A stretch of DNA of 64,000 bases from Rhizobiales bacterium CCH10-E5 (GTDB lineage: Bacteria > Pseudomonadota > Alphaproteobacteria > Rhizobiales > Beijerinckiaceae), in assembly GCA_001556125.1 (NCBI GenBank), contig LSIG01000046.1:124001-188000 (forward strand). The letters are read 5' to 3'. Within the stretch, counting starts at the first letter, position 1. Every line of letters begins with the position of its first letter. The notes under the pieces are model-generated. The model had not been told where the DNA came from. It searched no databases and saw only the letters and a program-made list of their open reading frames with translations. The position numbers were made by a program, and so were the translations under genes. Of the stretch, positions 44,989 through 56,627 are shown in pieces.

Positions 44989-46317
44989 TCAATCGTGCCG
45001 GTGCATCGCCGACTGATGCTTGGTGTCGCGCATCGTCGAATAGACCAGCAGCGAGACGCAAATCACGCCCGCCAGATAGTAGTAGAACCACTGCTCGTGG
45101 CCCTGCTGCTTGAAGAACAGCGCGATCGCGGGAGCGGTGCCCCCGAAGATCGAGACCGTCAGCGCATAGGGCACCGCCACGCCGGTGGCCCGGATCGAGG
45201 TCGGGAACAGTTCCGCCTTTACCACGGCGTTGATCGAGGTGTAGCCGGCGACGAAGACCCAGGCGCCGGAGATCAGCAGGAAGGCGACCCAGGGCGATTT
45301 GGTCCCCGCCAGCGTCGTCAGCAGCGGCACGGTCAGGAGCGTGCCGGCGACACCGAAGAAGATCAGCATCGGCTTGCGGCCGATCCGGTCCGAGATCGCG
45401 CCATAGATCGGCTGAAGGAGCGCCGCGAAGATCAGCGAGCCGGCGATCACATAGGTCGTGGTGATGTCGGAGAAGCCGGCGGTCTGCCGCACGAAGGTCT
45501 GCATATAGGTGGTGAAGGTATAGAAGGCCGCGGTGCCGCCGGCGGTCAGGCCGACGACGATCGCGATCTCGCGCGGATAGCGCAGCAGGCCCCGGATCGA
45601 GCTCTCGCGCTTCACGGGGTTCTTGTTGGCGTCGACGAAGGACTCCGTCTCGTGCATGTGGCGGCGCATCAACATCGCCGTGACGGCGAGCAGCGCGCCG
45701 ATCACGAAGGGAATGCGCCAGCCCCAGGCGACGAGCTGATCATGCGTCAGGAAGACGTTCTGGAGCAGCAGCAGGACCAGGATCGCGGTAAGCTGCCCGC
45801 CGATCAGCGTGACGTACTGGAAACTCGAATAGAAGCCGCGATGCTCGGGGTCCGCGATCTCCGAGAGATAGGTCGCGCTCGCCCCGTATTCGCCGCCGAG
45901 GCTCAGGCCTTCGATGATGCGCGCGAGCGCCAGCAGGGAAGGCGCCGCAAAGCCGATCGTCGCATAGGTCGGCGTCAGCGCGATGATCAGCGAGCCGAAG
46001 CACATCATCAGCACGGAGACCGTCAGCGAGAGGCGCCGCCCGTAACGATCCGCCAGATGGCCGAACAGCCAGCCGCCGAGCGGGCGGACGATGAAGCCGG
46101 CGGCGAACAGCGTCGCCGCGTTGAGCTGCTGCACCACCGGGTCGCTGGAGGGGAAGAAGGCCGGCGCGAAATAGAGTGAGAAGGCCGTGTAGGCGTAGAA
46201 ATCGTACCATTCGACGAGATTGCCGACGGATCCGACGAAGATGGCCTTGAGGCGTCGTTTGGCGTCGGCGAACTCGATGGGGCGCGGGTGCGGCTGGGAT
46301 GTCGCGAGGTTGGACAT
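44989..46317 (-). CDS. MFS transporter, metabolite:H+ symporter family
   Basis: A 442-residue permease with 12 helices and the MHS family signature: [20 protein letters not shown] in helix 1, [18 protein letters not shown] in the 2-3 loop and the later DRIGRKPML. The closest named relatives in general appearance are alpha-ketoglutarate/citrate:H+ symporters, so an organic acid is likely. ATG 46317. Convergent with gltX, with palindromes between. Confidence 0.92.
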   Translation of the reverse strand: MSNLATSQPHPRPIEFADAKRRLKAIFVGSVGNLVEWYDFYAYTAFSLYFAPAFFPSSDPVVQQLNAATLFAAGFIVRPLGGWLFGHLADRYGRRLSLTVSVLMMCFGSLIIALTPTYATIGFAAPSLLALARIIEGLSLGGEYGASATYLSEIADPEHRGFYSSFQYVTLIGGQLTAILVLLLLQNVFLTHDQLVAWGWRIPFVIGALLAVTAMLMRRHMHETESFVDANKNPVKRESSIRGLLRYPREIAIVVGLTAGGTAAFYTFTTYMQTFVRQTAGFSDITTTYVIAGSLIFAALLQPIYGAISDRIGRKPMLIFFGVAGTLLTVPLLTTLAGTKSPWVAFLLISGAWVFVAGYTSINAVVKAELFPTSIRATGVAVPYALTVSIFGGTAPAIALFFKQQGHEQWFYYYLAGVICVSLLVYSTMRDTKHQSAMHRHD

Positions 46318-46507
46318 GGCGATCTCCGGCGGGAGCCGCCAAGGCCGCCTTCGACGACGACAGGATGCAGTCGGCAGGCGGTTCCGGTCGGCTCGCCCGA
46401 TGAGGGGGGCGTTAGCCTTCTATTGCGCCGTGACAGTCATGCGTCCACGGGATATTCAAGTGATTAATGCGCCCCCGAACTGCGTGAGACGCATGATCGC
46501 CCCGTCG

Positions 46508-47683
46508 TCAGGGACGGATCGTCGCGTTTCCGAGATTGGGTGCGAGGTTCGGCGCGACGATCCGCACGGTGCGACGCTCGCCCGTCACGCTCTGCGTCTC
46601 GCGCTTCAGCCCGTCGCCCTTGTCCAGCACCCGCTCTCCCACGGATTGCGGGCCGACACCGGCCGATTCCGTGCCGGCGGTCGGCGAGTTCTCCGACGGC
46701 ATCGGCTTCTCGTCGGGGATCTCGACGGCGGCCGGTTGCGGTGCGGGCTGTGCATTGCGGCGCCTGGGATCGGGCTTGGCCTCACGGGGGCGCGACAGCT
46801 CGGCGGCGCGCTGCTCGGTGACGATGACGTCGCCCTTGCGCTTGTCGAGCAGGTATTCGGCGTTGCGCAGCGCCTGCGCCCAGCTCTGCCCCGGCGCCCG
46901 GCAGGTGCAGGCGGCATCGAAGCTGCGCTGGTACTTCCCGGCATTGGGCAGCGAGGCATAGGGCTGGCCGGTGGAGCGGGCGACCGCGTTCTGAATCTCG
47001 CCGCCATTCGTCATGCCATAGGCGAGGGTCTCGGTGCCGGGGCAGAGCGCCTGGCACATCTCGTCGCCGCTGTCGCGACCGCCCGGATTGTTCGCGAGCG
47101 GGAAGAAATAGCCGTCGCAGGTCCGCACGCAGACGGTCTGCGGGCCGCCGAGGCGCGGCTTCTCCGGCTCCAGCGGCTGCTCGGGATCGAGCTCCGGAAG
47201 GGTCGAATCGATTTCGCCCCGGCGCGGCTCGAGCCCGAAGATCGTCTCGAAGAAGCCGCGCTGCTGCGGCGCCCGGCAATTGGCGTTGATCGCGGCGACC
47301 AACTGCGCGCGGCGCTGCTCGAGGGCGCCGCCCTGCGCCATCTGCTGCAGATTGGCATACTGCGCCTGCAACTGGCCGATCTGCGCGCGCAAGCCTCCGC
47401 ATTCGCGCGGCGGGCCTTCGCCGAAGAAGGTGAAGCCGCCGCGCTCGCAACCCATGGCGCGATACTGGTTCGTCGCCTGAGCGAGCTGGGCGCCGACGCG
47501 CTGCGCCATCTGCGCGGCTCGGGGATCCCCGCCGCCGCGCTGGCCCTGCAGGCTGGCGAGTTCCGAGCGCCACGCATTGCAGGCCGGCGACTGCGCCGCC
47601 GCCGCGCCGCCGGTCAGCGCGAGCGCGAGCAGGGCCGCACCGAAGCGGCCGGGGGAACGCAGTCGAAGGCGTCTGAAGAGCAT
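46508..47683 (-). CDS. DUF2865 family cysteine-rich exported protein
   Basis: A 391-residue protein: signal peptide (about 1-31, AAAAQ), a helical Gln-rich region (40-150), then the DUF2865 core with [23 protein letters not shown] and [14 protein letters not shown], and a Pro/Ser-rich, low-complexity tail. The many cysteines suggest a disulfide-bonded periplasmic or surface protein. The family function is unknown; it is found in Rhizobiales. The ATG at 47683 gives the signal peptide; an in-frame GTG six residues upstream is possible. Confidence 0.85.
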   Translation of the reverse strand: MLFRRLRLRSPGRFGAALLALALTGGAAAAQSPACNAWRSELASLQGQRGGGDPRAAQMAQRVGAQLAQATNQYRAMGCERGGFTFFGEGPPRECGGLRAQIGQLQAQYANLQQMAQGGALEQRRAQLVAAINANCRAPQQRGFFETIFGLEPRRGEIDSTLPELDPEQPLEPEKPRLGGPQTVCVRTCDGYFFPLANNPGGRDSGDEMCQALCPGTETLAYGMTNGGEIQNAVARSTGQPYASLPNAGKYQRSFDAACTCRAPGQSWAQALRNAEYLLDKRKGDVIVTEQRAAELSRPREAKPDPRRRNAQPAPQPAAVEIPDEKPMPSENSPTAGTESAGVGPQSVGERVLDKGDGLKRETQSVTGERRTVRIVAPNLAPNLGNATIRP

Positions 47684-47965
47684 CGCGGGTCGGATCACGT
47701 CACCTGCTTGTCGGTCTCGAATGCCAGACGGCCCTTGTCCAGGGCTGGCGGGCTCGCCGGAGCACAACAGCCGCCAAACGCGACGGAACTATGGAGCGCC
47801 GCCGCCGGAGATGCGGCCGACGCCCGCTCGAATGCCATATCCGCCGCCGCCGAGCAATCGCGCCCCGACGATGGCGGAAGCGGTTGGCGCCCGCCCGCGG
47901 ACTGTCTAGAAGGCTGGCGAGCTGTCCGCGCCTGTCGCGCGGCGCCACGACCGGGCGATGACGAC

Positions 47966-48916
47966 ATGACCAAACCTCTGGCGCTGGAAGCTGCCTTCAT
48001 CCCCGAACTGCCGAACTATTATCGCGGCAAGGTGCGCGAGAACTACGATCTCCCCGACGGGCGCCGCATCCTGATCTCGACCGACCGGTTGAGCGCCTTC
48101 GACCGCGCCATTGCCGCCATCCCGCACAAGGGTCAGGTCCTCACGCAGACGGCGCGTCACTGGTTCGAGCAGACCGCCGACATCTGCCCCAACCATGTCC
48201 TCGAATATCCCGATCCGAACGTCGTGGTCGGCAAGCGGCTCGACATCCTCCCCGTCGAGATCGTGGTGCGCGGCTATCTCGCCGGCACCACCGGCACCTC
48301 GATCCTGACCCTGTACAAGCAGGGCCAGCGCGCGATGTACGGAGTCACGCTGCCGGACGGGTTGCGCGACAATGAGCGCCTGCCCGAGGCAATCATCACC
48401 CCGACCAGCAAGGCCTTCGACGGCGGCCATGACGAGCCGCTCTCGGCCGCGCAGATCCTGGAGGAAGGGCTGCTGACCCGCGAGCAATGGGACACCGTCA
48501 GCCGCTATGCGCTGGCGCTCTTCGCTCGCGGCCAGGCGCTCGCCGCCGAGCGCGGCCTGATCCTCGCCGATACCAAATACGAGTTCGGCACCGACGCCGA
48601 CGGCACCATCCTGCTCGCCGACGAGATCCACACCCCCGACTCCAGCCGCTACTGGATGGCGGGCAGCTACGCCGCACGGTTCGCCGCCGGCGAGAAGCCG
48701 GACTCCTTCGACAAGGACTTCGTTCGCAACTGGGTCGTCGCCCGCTGCGATCCCTATAAGGAAGAGTTGCCGCCGATCCCGGCCGAACTGATCGCGCAGA
48801 CCACGGCCGTCTATGTGCGCGCCTATGAGACGATCACGGGACAGACCTTCGATCCGCCGCCGGCCGGCGAACCGCCGCTGGAGCGCATCCGCCGCAATCT
48901 CGCGCGGTTTTTCTGA
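47966..48916 (+). CDS. purC: Phosphoribosylaminoimidazole-succinocarboxamide synthase
   Basis: A 316-residue purine biosynthesis enzyme condensing CAIR with aspartate. Motifs: [19 protein letters not shown] at the N-terminus, [31 protein letters not shown] and [13 protein letters not shown]. This is the longer form of PurC (about 300 residues rather than 240). ATG 47966; no convincing sequence lies upstream although the frame stays open. Its stop is 3 bases from that of the convergent MarR gene. Confidence 0.96.
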   Translation: MTKPLALEAAFIPELPNYYRGKVRENYDLPDGRRILISTDRLSAFDRAIAAIPHKGQVLTQTARHWFEQTADICPNHVLEYPDPNVVVGKRLDILPVEIVVRGYLAGTTGTSILTLYKQGQRAMYGVTLPDGLRDNERLPEAIITPTSKAFDGGHDEPLSAAQILEEGLLTREQWDTVSRYALALFARGQALAAERGLILADTKYEFGTDADGTILLADEIHTPDSSRYWMAGSYAARFAAGEKPDSFDKDFVRNWVVARCDPYKEELPPIPAELIAQTTAVYVRAYETITGQTFDPPPAGEPPLERIRRNLARFF

Positions 48917-48919
48917 GCG

Positions 48920-49414
48920 TCAGCCCTCGTCGTCGCGATAGCTGCCGGCGAGGTGGCGGCTGCGCTCGGTCAGGGTCGAGAGCACGCGCTCGAAGACCTG
49001 CAGTTCCGCCGGCGCGATGCCCTCGGTCCAGCGCGCCTGGAAGGCGAGCGCCAGCGGCACGATCTGGGCGTAGATGCGCTCGCCCGCCGCGGTCAGCGCG
49101 ACGAAGGATTCGCGCCGGTCCTGACGGTTTTCCGCCCGCGAGACGAGCCCGCGCTTCTCCAGCTCCGAGACGGCGCGCGAGACCTTCGTCTTGTGCATCT
49201 GAGCCAGCTCGCCGATGTCGCGCGAGGTCAGTCGCCCGAACTCGCCGAGCTGCGCCACCACCCGCCATTCGGGAATGCCGATGCCGAACTGCGCGTCGTA
49301 GATCCGCCCCAGCGCCCGGGCCGAATGGAAGGCCACGACGTTCAGGCGATAGGGCAGAAACTGCTCCAGCCGGAGCGGCGCTTCCGGCTGGGGAGAGGGG
49401 GGCTTGGTCGTCAT
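48920..49414 (-). CDS. MarR family transcriptional regulator
   Basis: A 164-residue winged-helix regulator. The HTH spans about 45-115: WRVVAQLGEFGRLTSRDIG, the recognition helix KTKVSRAVSELEKRGLV, and the wing NRQDRRESFVALT. MarR proteins usually repress neighbouring genes until a small ligand binds. The nearest upstream gene on this strand is the TRAP binding protein (31 bases away), so control of it or of an unlinked target is possible. ATG 49414; a TTG at 49426 is in frame. Confidence 0.92.
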   Translation of the reverse strand: MTTKPPSPQPEAPLRLEQFLPYRLNVVAFHSARALGRIYDAQFGIGIPEWRVVAQLGEFGRLTSRDIGELAQMHKTKVSRAVSELEKRGLVSRAENRQDRRESFVALTAAGERIYAQIVPLALAFQARWTEGIAPAELQVFERVLSTLTERSRHLAGSYRDDEG

Positions 49415-49445
49415 GGTTCGGCGCAAGCCTCCCTCAGCCGGACGC

Positions 49446-50531
49446 TCAGCGCGCCTTCAGCCGGTTCATGAAGCTGTCGAAGGACAGTTCCGCCACCTGC
49501 CACCAGAGCAGGTTCTCGCCGCGGAAGGCGACCATCGAATCGTAGCCGGCCTTGAAGTCGGCGCTCTTGGCCGAGGTCTCGGCATAATACTCTTCCGCCG
49601 CCTTCAGCGCCGCTTCCATCACCGGCAGCGGGAAGGGGCGCAGCTGCGCGCCCTGCGCGACGAGCCGGCGCAGCCCGCCCGGGTTCACGAAGTCATATTT
49701 GCCGAGCATCCAGTTGTTGGCCGCCTCGCAAGCCTGCTGGACGATCGCCTGATAGTGCTTGGGCAGCTTGGCCCAGGCCTCCTTGCCGATGATCAGGTGC
49801 AGCATCGCGCCGCCCTCCCACCAGCCGGGATAGTAGTAGTACTTGGCGACGCGGATGAAGCCGAGCTTCTCGTCGTCATAGGGGCCGACGAATTCGGCCG
49901 CGTCGATCGTGCCGCGCTCCAGCGCCGGATAGACGTCGCCCGGCGCGATCTGGGTCGGCACCACGCCAAGCTTGGCGAGCACCGCGCCGCCCATGCCGCC
50001 GATGCGGAACTTCAGCCCCTTGAGATCGTCGACGCCCTTCAGCTCGTTGCGGAAGAAGCCGCCCATCTGGCAGCCGGAATTGCCGCAGGGGATCGAATAG
50101 GCGTTGAAGCGGTCGAGCACGCCGTTGACGATCTGCTCGCCCCCGCCGAAATACCACCAGCTGTGCTGCTGGCGGGCGTTCAGGCCGAAGGGAATGCCGG
50201 TGCCGAGCCCGAGCGTCGGATCCTTGCCGATGTAGAAATAGGTCGGCGAATGGGCGCATTCGACCGTGCCGGAGGAGACGGCGTCGAGCGCCTGCAGGCC
50301 GGGAACGATCTCGCCGGGCGCGAAGACCTGGATCTGGAACTTGCCGTCGGTCGCCTCGCTGACCAGCTTCGCGAATTGCTGCGCCGTGCCGAAGATGGTG
50401 TCGAGCGACTTCGGGAAGCTCGAGGTCAGCCGCCACCTCACCTCGGGCTGCGACTGCGCCACCGCGGGCATCGCGACCGGGGTCGCGGCGGCGGCGAGAG
50501 CGCCGGTTTTCAAAAAGTCGCGGCGTTTCAT
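49446..50531 (-). CDS. TRAP transporter solute-binding protein (DctP family)
   Basis: A 361-residue periplasmic protein with a twin-arginine signal (MKRRDFLKTG, cleavage near AVAQ). The mature part matches the TakP-like TRAP-binding group: RWRLTSSFPKSLDTIFG, CGNSGCQMGGFFRNEL, KFRIGGMGGAVLAKLG and DAAEFVGPYDDEKLGF. Related proteins bind 2-oxoacids or similar carboxylates. No DctQ/DctM membrane subunits are nearby, so it must use permeases elsewhere. ATG 50531 has GGAGG seven bases upstream. Confidence 0.93.
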   Translation of the reverse strand: MKRRDFLKTGALAAAATPVAMPAVAQSQPEVRWRLTSSFPKSLDTIFGTAQQFAKLVSEATDGKFQIQVFAPGEIVPGLQALDAVSSGTVECAHSPTYFYIGKDPTLGLGTGIPFGLNARQQHSWWYFGGGEQIVNGVLDRFNAYSIPCGNSGCQMGGFFRNELKGVDDLKGLKFRIGGMGGAVLAKLGVVPTQIAPGDVYPALERGTIDAAEFVGPYDDEKLGFIRVAKYYYYPGWWEGGAMLHLIIGKEAWAKLPKHYQAIVQQACEAANNWMLGKYDFVNPGGLRRLVAQGAQLRPFPLPVMEAALKAAEEYYAETSAKSADFKAGYDSMVAFRGENLLWWQVAELSFDSFMNRLKAR

Positions 50532-50594
50532 AAGGTGATCCTCCCACGGGCTTGTTGAACTCTTATTGGCGTGTCGCGCGCGGATTGGAAAGAC

Positions 50595-51414
50595 ATGAAA
50601 CTCGCTTCGCTCATGCATGGTCGGGATGGCCGCCTCGTCGTCGTCTCGCGCGATCTGACCCGCGCCACCGACGCCTTTCCCGTCGTGCCGACTTTGCAGG
50701 CCGCGCTCGACGATTGGGACCGCCACGCCCCCCCGCCTGGGGGATCTGGCGGAGGCCCTCGAGCATGGCTCGGTGCCCTCCTTCCGCTTCCACGAACATG
50801 ACTGCGCCGCACCTCTGCCGCGCGCCTTCGGGCGCTTCGTCGCAAGCGGTGCTGCCGGCGGCGTCGCACCGGCTCGCTCGGCCGGCGCGTCGGGGCCGCG
50901 CCATCCCGTGAGGGCCCGCGACGAAGCCGCCGGCCTTGTCGCCGAGCCGGGGCTGGCCGTCATCGCGGGCGAGGGGAGCGGCGGGGCCGCGCGAGACGCT
51001 GCGCCGATCCGGCTGGTGATGCTGACCTGCCGCGTGCTGGAGACGAGGGGCCCCTCTGCCGGAGCCGCAGGCCCGGCCGGCGAGGTGAGCTTCAGCTTCT
51101 CGCCCGTCGCCGTCACGCCCGACGAGATCGGTCCCGCCTGGCACGAGGGCCGCATCGACCGGCCGCTGCTCTGCCGGATCAATCAGCAGCCGCTGCAGCA
51201 TGGCGCGGTGGCCGGCCCCGCCGATGCGCAGGCCTCGATCGCACAAGCGGCCGGGCCGTATCCGCTCGAGGCGGGAACGATCATCGCCTGGTCTGCGCCG
51301 CTGCCGCAGGTCCAGTCGCTGCGTTTCGGCGACACCGTCCGCGTCGAGATGAAGGACGCTGCGGGCCATTCCATCTTCGGAGCGATCGAGCAGGAGATCC
51401 TGCCGCTCGGGTGA
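50595..51414 (+). pseudogene. Decayed fumarylacetoacetate-hydrolase family gene
   Basis: Starts well at ATG 50595 (MKLASLMHGRDGRLVVVSRD), then a run of seven C near 50730 holds one base too many and shifts the frame to a stop at 50801. In the other frame FAH-like sequence resumes (LEHGSVPSFRFHEHDCAAPLPRAFG; later SPVAVTPDEIGPAWHEGR and EAGTIIAW). The central core with the metal-binding acidic residues is missing or scrambled: after PRAFG about 40-50 expected residues are lost. The remaining 820 bases are shorter than the roughly 330-codon family size. This looks like an old, non-functional gene. Confidence 0.8.
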
Positions 51415-51529
51415 GGGGAACCGCGGCGCCCCACAGGCGTCTAGGCTTGGCGTCATACCGCTTGGCGCCTGCAGGGCCGCCCGCTACCGTGCGGCACGAC
51501 CGCCCATCCTCCGCGAGAGCCGACGCCTG

Positions 51530-52063
51530 ATGATCGACAGCATTGCCTTCTATCCCGAGACCGTCCCGCTCGCCTTCTTCGTCTGGGGGCCGGTCCTGGT
51601 GATGGTGCTGTTCTGGGCCGCGGGCATCTGGTCCAGCCGCCAAGGCGTGCCGCGCATGCTGGAGAACGACTGGAACGGCTACAATGCCGAAGACGTCGAG
51701 AAGCTCTTTGCCCTCTATGGCGAGACGCACCGCGCCCGGTATCGCAACCGGGTGCTGCCGGCCGATGTCGCCTTCGCCTTCACCTATGCCATCGTCGGCG
51801 CGATGCTGATCGCCGGGCTCGTCGTGCGGGGGCAGCCCTCGTGGGTGGCGGCGCTCTGCGGCGGCGGCTGGCTGCTCGGCGGGCTCTGCGACGTGGCCGA
51901 AAACCTGGCCGTCGCCCGCCTGCTCGACAAATATCCGAAGGTCGAGGCCGGCGACGTCGCTTTCGCGAGCCGGATGACGCAGCTCAAGCTCGTGCTGTTT
52001 CTCGCCGGGATCGCCGGAGCGATCGCCGCGGCCTATCTCGCCTTCAAACCGCTGGCGGCCTGA
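51530..52063 (+). CDS. Membrane protein of unknown function
   Basis: A 177-residue protein with four hydrophobic segments (about 10-32, 83-100, 106-122 and 152-172). The loop between helices 1 and 2 is large and polar (residues 35-80, acidic and aromatic). I do not recognise the family. ATG 51530. It lies between the FAH pseudogene and creA on the same strand, and its function cannot be inferred from them. Confidence 0.7.
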   Translation: MIDSIAFYPETVPLAFFVWGPVLVMVLFWAAGIWSSRQGVPRMLENDWNGYNAEDVEKLFALYGETHRARYRNRVLPADVAFAFTYAIVGAMLIAGLVVRGQPSWVAALCGGGWLLGGLCDVAENLAVARLLDKYPKVEAGDVAFASRMTQLKLVLFLAGIAGAIAAAYLAFKPLAA

Positions 52064-52145
52064 ACGCCGCGCCGGCTCTGGCGGGAGCCGACCAGCGCAA
52101 CCATATCCGGCGCGAGGCCGTCGCGCCGCTGGAGAGATGCACCTG

Positions 52146-52658
52146 ATGAAAGCCCTCGCTTCCGCCCTTCTGGCCGGCGCTCTCGGCCTTGCCGGTCTGG
52201 CTGCGCCAGCCGCGGCGCAGGAAGATCTGATCTTCCGCAAGTCGACCGTCTGGAAGATGCTGACCCCCGACGACAAGCTCGCGGTCTACGGTGTCGATGA
52301 TCCGGTCGTCGAAGGCGTGGCCTGCCATTACACCGTGCCCGAGAAGGGCGGCGTGTCGGGCATGTTCGGCGTGGCCGAGGAGGTCTCGGACGTCTCGCTC
52401 GCCTGCCGTCAGATCGGCCCGATCCGGTTCAAGGAGAAGGCCGAGCAGGGCGACGTCGTCTTCCGTGAGCGGCGCTCGCTGATCTGGAAGAAGATGCAGA
52501 TCGTGCGCGGCTGCGACGCCAAGCGCAACGTCCTGATCTACATGGTCTATTCCGACAAGCTGATCGACGGTTCGCCCAAGAATTCGACGTCGAGCGTGCC
52601 GATCATGCCCTGGGGCGGCACCGGCGAGCCGGCGAAGTGCAGCGACTGGATCCGGTGA
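52146..52658 (+). CDS. CreA family exported protein
   Basis: A 170-residue periplasmic protein. A signal peptide (about 1-25) precedes the CreA domain with VEGVACHYT, SLACRQIGPI and the C-terminal IYMVYSDKLIDGSPKNS; three or four cysteines are present. E. coli creA precedes the creBCD regulatory genes, but no cre regulators are here. I chose ATG 52146 (GGAGAG about nine bases away); ATG 52137 lies too close to that site. Biochemical role unknown. Confidence 0.9.
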   Translation: MKALASALLAGALGLAGLAAPAAAQEDLIFRKSTVWKMLTPDDKLAVYGVDDPVVEGVACHYTVPEKGGVSGMFGVAEEVSDVSLACRQIGPIRFKEKAEQGDVVFRERRSLIWKKMQIVRGCDAKRNVLIYMVYSDKLIDGSPKNSTSSVPIMPWGGTGEPAKCSDWIR

Positions 52659-52667
52659 ACGCCGGAC

Positions 52668-53000
52668 TCAGCCGCCGCAGGTGATGACCAGCGGCTGCTC
52701 GGGCGCCGCGGTAGCAGGGCGCGCCTTCGAGAGCGAGCCCGTGAAGTCTTCGCGCGAGGCCAGTCCGAAAGCGCTGGCGCGGGCATAGCCCTGCGCCTCG
52801 CACCAGGCGTCGGCGACGATCTTGCCGCATTCGGAGTTGCTGGAGATGCAGTCGGCGACGCCGTAGCCATCGCTGGCGGGGATCAGGAAGGTGCGCTGGC
52901 CCTTGGGGGCCGCTTCGGTCTTCGTCGTCGGCAGGACCGACAGCGAAAGCCCGGCTCCGACGATCCCGAACAGGCCGACCAGGGCAACGGCGCGACGCAT
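52668..53000 (-). CDS. Small exported protein of unknown function
   Basis: A 110-residue protein with an N-terminal hydrophobic segment (about 3-22) acting as signal or anchor, then a mature part with four cysteines (DCISSNSECGK, AWCEAQGYA, ITCGG). The pattern resembles small Rhizobiales periplasmic proteins but I cannot name a family. ATG 53000 has GAGGAA eight bases upstream. Its stop is 9 bases from that of creA on the other strand. Confidence 0.7.
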   Translation of the reverse strand: MRRAVALVGLFGIVGAGLSLSVLPTTKTEAAPKGQRTFLIPASDGYGVADCISSNSECGKIVADAWCEAQGYARASAFGLASREDFTGSLSKARPATAAPEQPLVITCGG

Positions 53001-53321
53001 GGGGTGACTTCCTCGCAAACGATGGGCGCTCAACCCTCGAATCGCGAGGATGGTTCCCAACCGTTAAGATTTGAATAAAATGGCCCGCATCCGGCGCGGC
53101 GGCGGCAAAAGCGGGGCGCCCTCTTGACGGAAAGCTCGCGCGAAGGCAAGCGTGTCGGGATGACGCGGGCCCTCAACATTATCTGCATTATTTGCCGCTA
53201 GCTCTCGCTGGCCGGCTGCTCACGTCCTCATCCTGAAACGGTAAAGACGCAAAAGCGCCCCGGCCAGCGGCCAGGATCGCCCGCCGTGACGCTTTCGCCG
53301 TTCGCCAGGATCAACACCCCG
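53001..53321. other. Intergenic region before cysS
   Basis: About 320 bases between divergent genes. It includes an AT-rich patch near 53060-53085 and another near 53175-53200, which are likely promoter areas for the small exported gene and for cysS. I see no gene, T-box or riboswitch. A possible alternative GTG start for cysS is at 53286. Confidence 0.45.
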
Positions 53322-54844
<1,523 letters not shown>

Positions 54845-54848
<4 letters not shown>

Positions 54849-54904
54849 ACCGCGACGCACGGCCCGCGCCCATCTTCATCAAGCCAGAAACAGAAAATCC
54901 ATGA
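54845..54904 (+). CDS. 19-residue micro-ORF linking cysS to the next small ORF
   Basis: ATG 54845 overlaps the cysS stop (ATGA) and the stop TGA overlaps the next ATG (ATGA). It would encode [19 protein letters not shown]. It may be a coupling leader or a remnant of a larger gene. There is no family evidence, only the double overlap. Confidence 0.35.
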
Positions 54905-55011
54905 CCCCGAAGATCCGCCCCGCCGGCTCGCTCTCCGTCGCCATCAAGCTCGTCATGCTGGCGATGGTGGTGCCGCGCGTGCTGCGCTTCAAGCTGCGAC
55001 GCGACGCATGA
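54901..55011 (+). CDS. 36-residue basic, hydrophobic micro-protein
   Basis: ATG 54901 overlaps the stop of the 19-residue ORF, and its own stop overlaps the cimA start (ATGA at 55008). It encodes a short protein with a hydrophobic stretch (SVAIKLVMLAMVVPRVL) between basic ends, ending KLRRDA; it could insert in a membrane. The overlaps at both ends support translation and coupling to cimA. The function is unknown. Confidence 0.5.
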   Translation: MTPKIRPAGSLSVAIKLVMLAMVVPRVLRFKLRRDA

Positions 55012-56606
55012 GCGCGGCCCGCATCCACCTCTTCGACACGACGCTGCGCGACGGCGCGCAGACCACCGGCGTCGATTTCTCGCTCGACGACAAGCGGGCG
55101 GTCGCCAGCCTGCTCGACCGGCTGGGCATCGACTATGTCGAGGGCGGCTATCCCGGTGCCAACCCGCTCGACACCGCCTTCTTTGCGGAAAAGCCGACGA
55201 AACACGCGAAATTCGCCGCCTTCGGCATGACCAAGCGGGCCGGGCGCTCGGCCGCCAACGATCCCGGCATCGCTGCGCTGCTGGAGGCGGAGGCGGATGC
55301 GATCGTCTTCGTCGCCAAGAGCTGGGACTACCACGTCCATGTCGCGCTTGAGATTTCGCTCGAGGACAACCTCGCCGGCATCCGCGAGAGCGTCGAGGCG
55401 GCGAAGGCCGCCGGCCGCGAGGTGATGCTCGACTGCGAGCACTTCTTCGATGGCTACAAGGCCAATCCGGACTACGCGCTCGCCTGCGCCCGCACGGCCT
55501 ATGAGGCCGGCGCGCGCTGGCTCGTGCTCTGCGACACCAATGGCGGCACGCTGCCGGACGAGATCGGCGCCATTGTCGCCGCCGTGGCGAAGGTCGTGCC
55601 GGGCGACCATCTCGGCATCCACGCCCATGACGATTGCGGCTGCGCCGTCGCCAATTCGCTGGCCGCGATCGAGGCCGGCGCGCGCCAGATCCAGGGCACG
55701 CTGAACGGGCTGGGCGAGCGCTGCGGCAACGCCAATCTGGTGACGCTGATCGGCGCGCTGAAGCTCAAGGAGCGCTATCGCGAGCGCTTCGCGCTGGGCA
55801 TCGACGAGAAGCAGCTCGGCGAACTCAGCCAGGTCTCGCGCGCCCTCGACGAGATGCTCAACCGCGCGCCCAACCGGCACGCGCCCTTCGTCGGCGCCTC
55901 GGCCTTCGCCACCAAGGCCGGCATCCACGCCTCGGCGGTGCTGAAGGACCCGCGCACCTATGAGCATGTCCCGCCGGAAGCGGTCGGTAACCGCCGCAAG
56001 GTGCTGATCTCGGACCAGGGCGGCAAGTCGAACCTCGTCGCCGAGCTGGAGCGCATCGGCGTCACGCTCGGCCGCGACGATCCGAGGCTCGGGCGCGTGC
56101 TGGAGGAGGTCAAGGAGAAGGAGGCGCAGGGCTATGCTTTCGAAGGCGCCGACGCGTCGTTCTACCTGCTCGCCAAGCGGATCATGGGCGAGGTCCCGGC
56201 CTATTTCGAGGTCGAGCGCTTCAAGGTGAACGTCGAGCGCCGCTACAATGCGCTCGGCGACCTCGTCACCTTCTCGGAAGCGATCGTGAAGGTGAAGGTC
56301 GGCGACGAGGTGCTGATCTCGGCTGCCGAGGGGGCGGCCGGCCCGGTCAATGCGCTCGATGTCGCGCTCCGCAAGGATCTCGGCCGTTACCAGTCGCTGA
56401 TCTCGGGGCTGCGCCTCGTCGACTACAAGGTCCGCATCTTCCAGGGCGGCACAGATGCCGTCACCCGCGTCCTGATTGAATCGGCCGACGAAACCGGCGA
56501 GCGCTGGACCACGGTGGGCGTCAGCGCCAACATCATCGACGCCTCCTTCCAGGCGCTGGTCGACTCGATCACCTACAAGCTGATGCGGTCCGGCGCGACG
56601 GGGTAG
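55008..56606 (+). CDS. cimA: Citramalate synthase
   Basis: A 532-residue enzyme of the DRE-TIM metallolyase / LeuA family. N-terminal FDTTLRDGAQTTGVDFS (metal Asp and catalytic Arg), metal site GIHAHDDCGCAVANS, NGLGERCGNANL, and a C-terminal LeuA-type regulatory domain (about 390-520). The length and motifs match the GSU1798-type (R)-citramalate synthases, which start the threonine-independent isoleucine pathway from pyruvate and acetyl-CoA. Coupled by ATGA to the small ORFs behind cysS. Confidence 0.93.
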   Translation: MSAARIHLFDTTLRDGAQTTGVDFSLDDKRAVASLLDRLGIDYVEGGYPGANPLDTAFFAEKPTKHAKFAAFGMTKRAGRSAANDPGIAALLEAEADAIVFVAKSWDYHVHVALEISLEDNLAGIRESVEAAKAAGREVMLDCEHFFDGYKANPDYALACARTAYEAGARWLVLCDTNGGTLPDEIGAIVAAVAKVVPGDHLGIHAHDDCGCAVANSLAAIEAGARQIQGTLNGLGERCGNANLVTLIGALKLKERYRERFALGIDEKQLGELSQVSRALDEMLNRAPNRHAPFVGASAFATKAGIHASAVLKDPRTYEHVPPEAVGNRRKVLISDQGGKSNLVAELERIGVTLGRDDPRLGRVLEEVKEKEAQGYAFEGADASFYLLAKRIMGEVPAYFEVERFKVNVERRYNALGDLVTFSEAIVKVKVGDEVLISAAEGAAGPVNALDVALRKDLGRYQSLISGLRLVDYKVRIFQGGTDAVTRVLIESADETGERWTTVGVSANIIDASFQALVDSITYKLMRSGATG

Positions 56607-56627
56607 AAAAGGCATCCTATCCACGCT

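Noticed and set aside
46220..47965. A long N-terminal extension of the purC frame
   Set aside because: The upstream 580 codons overlap the DUF2865 gene in antisense and have no PurC similarity; PurC begins normally at 47966.
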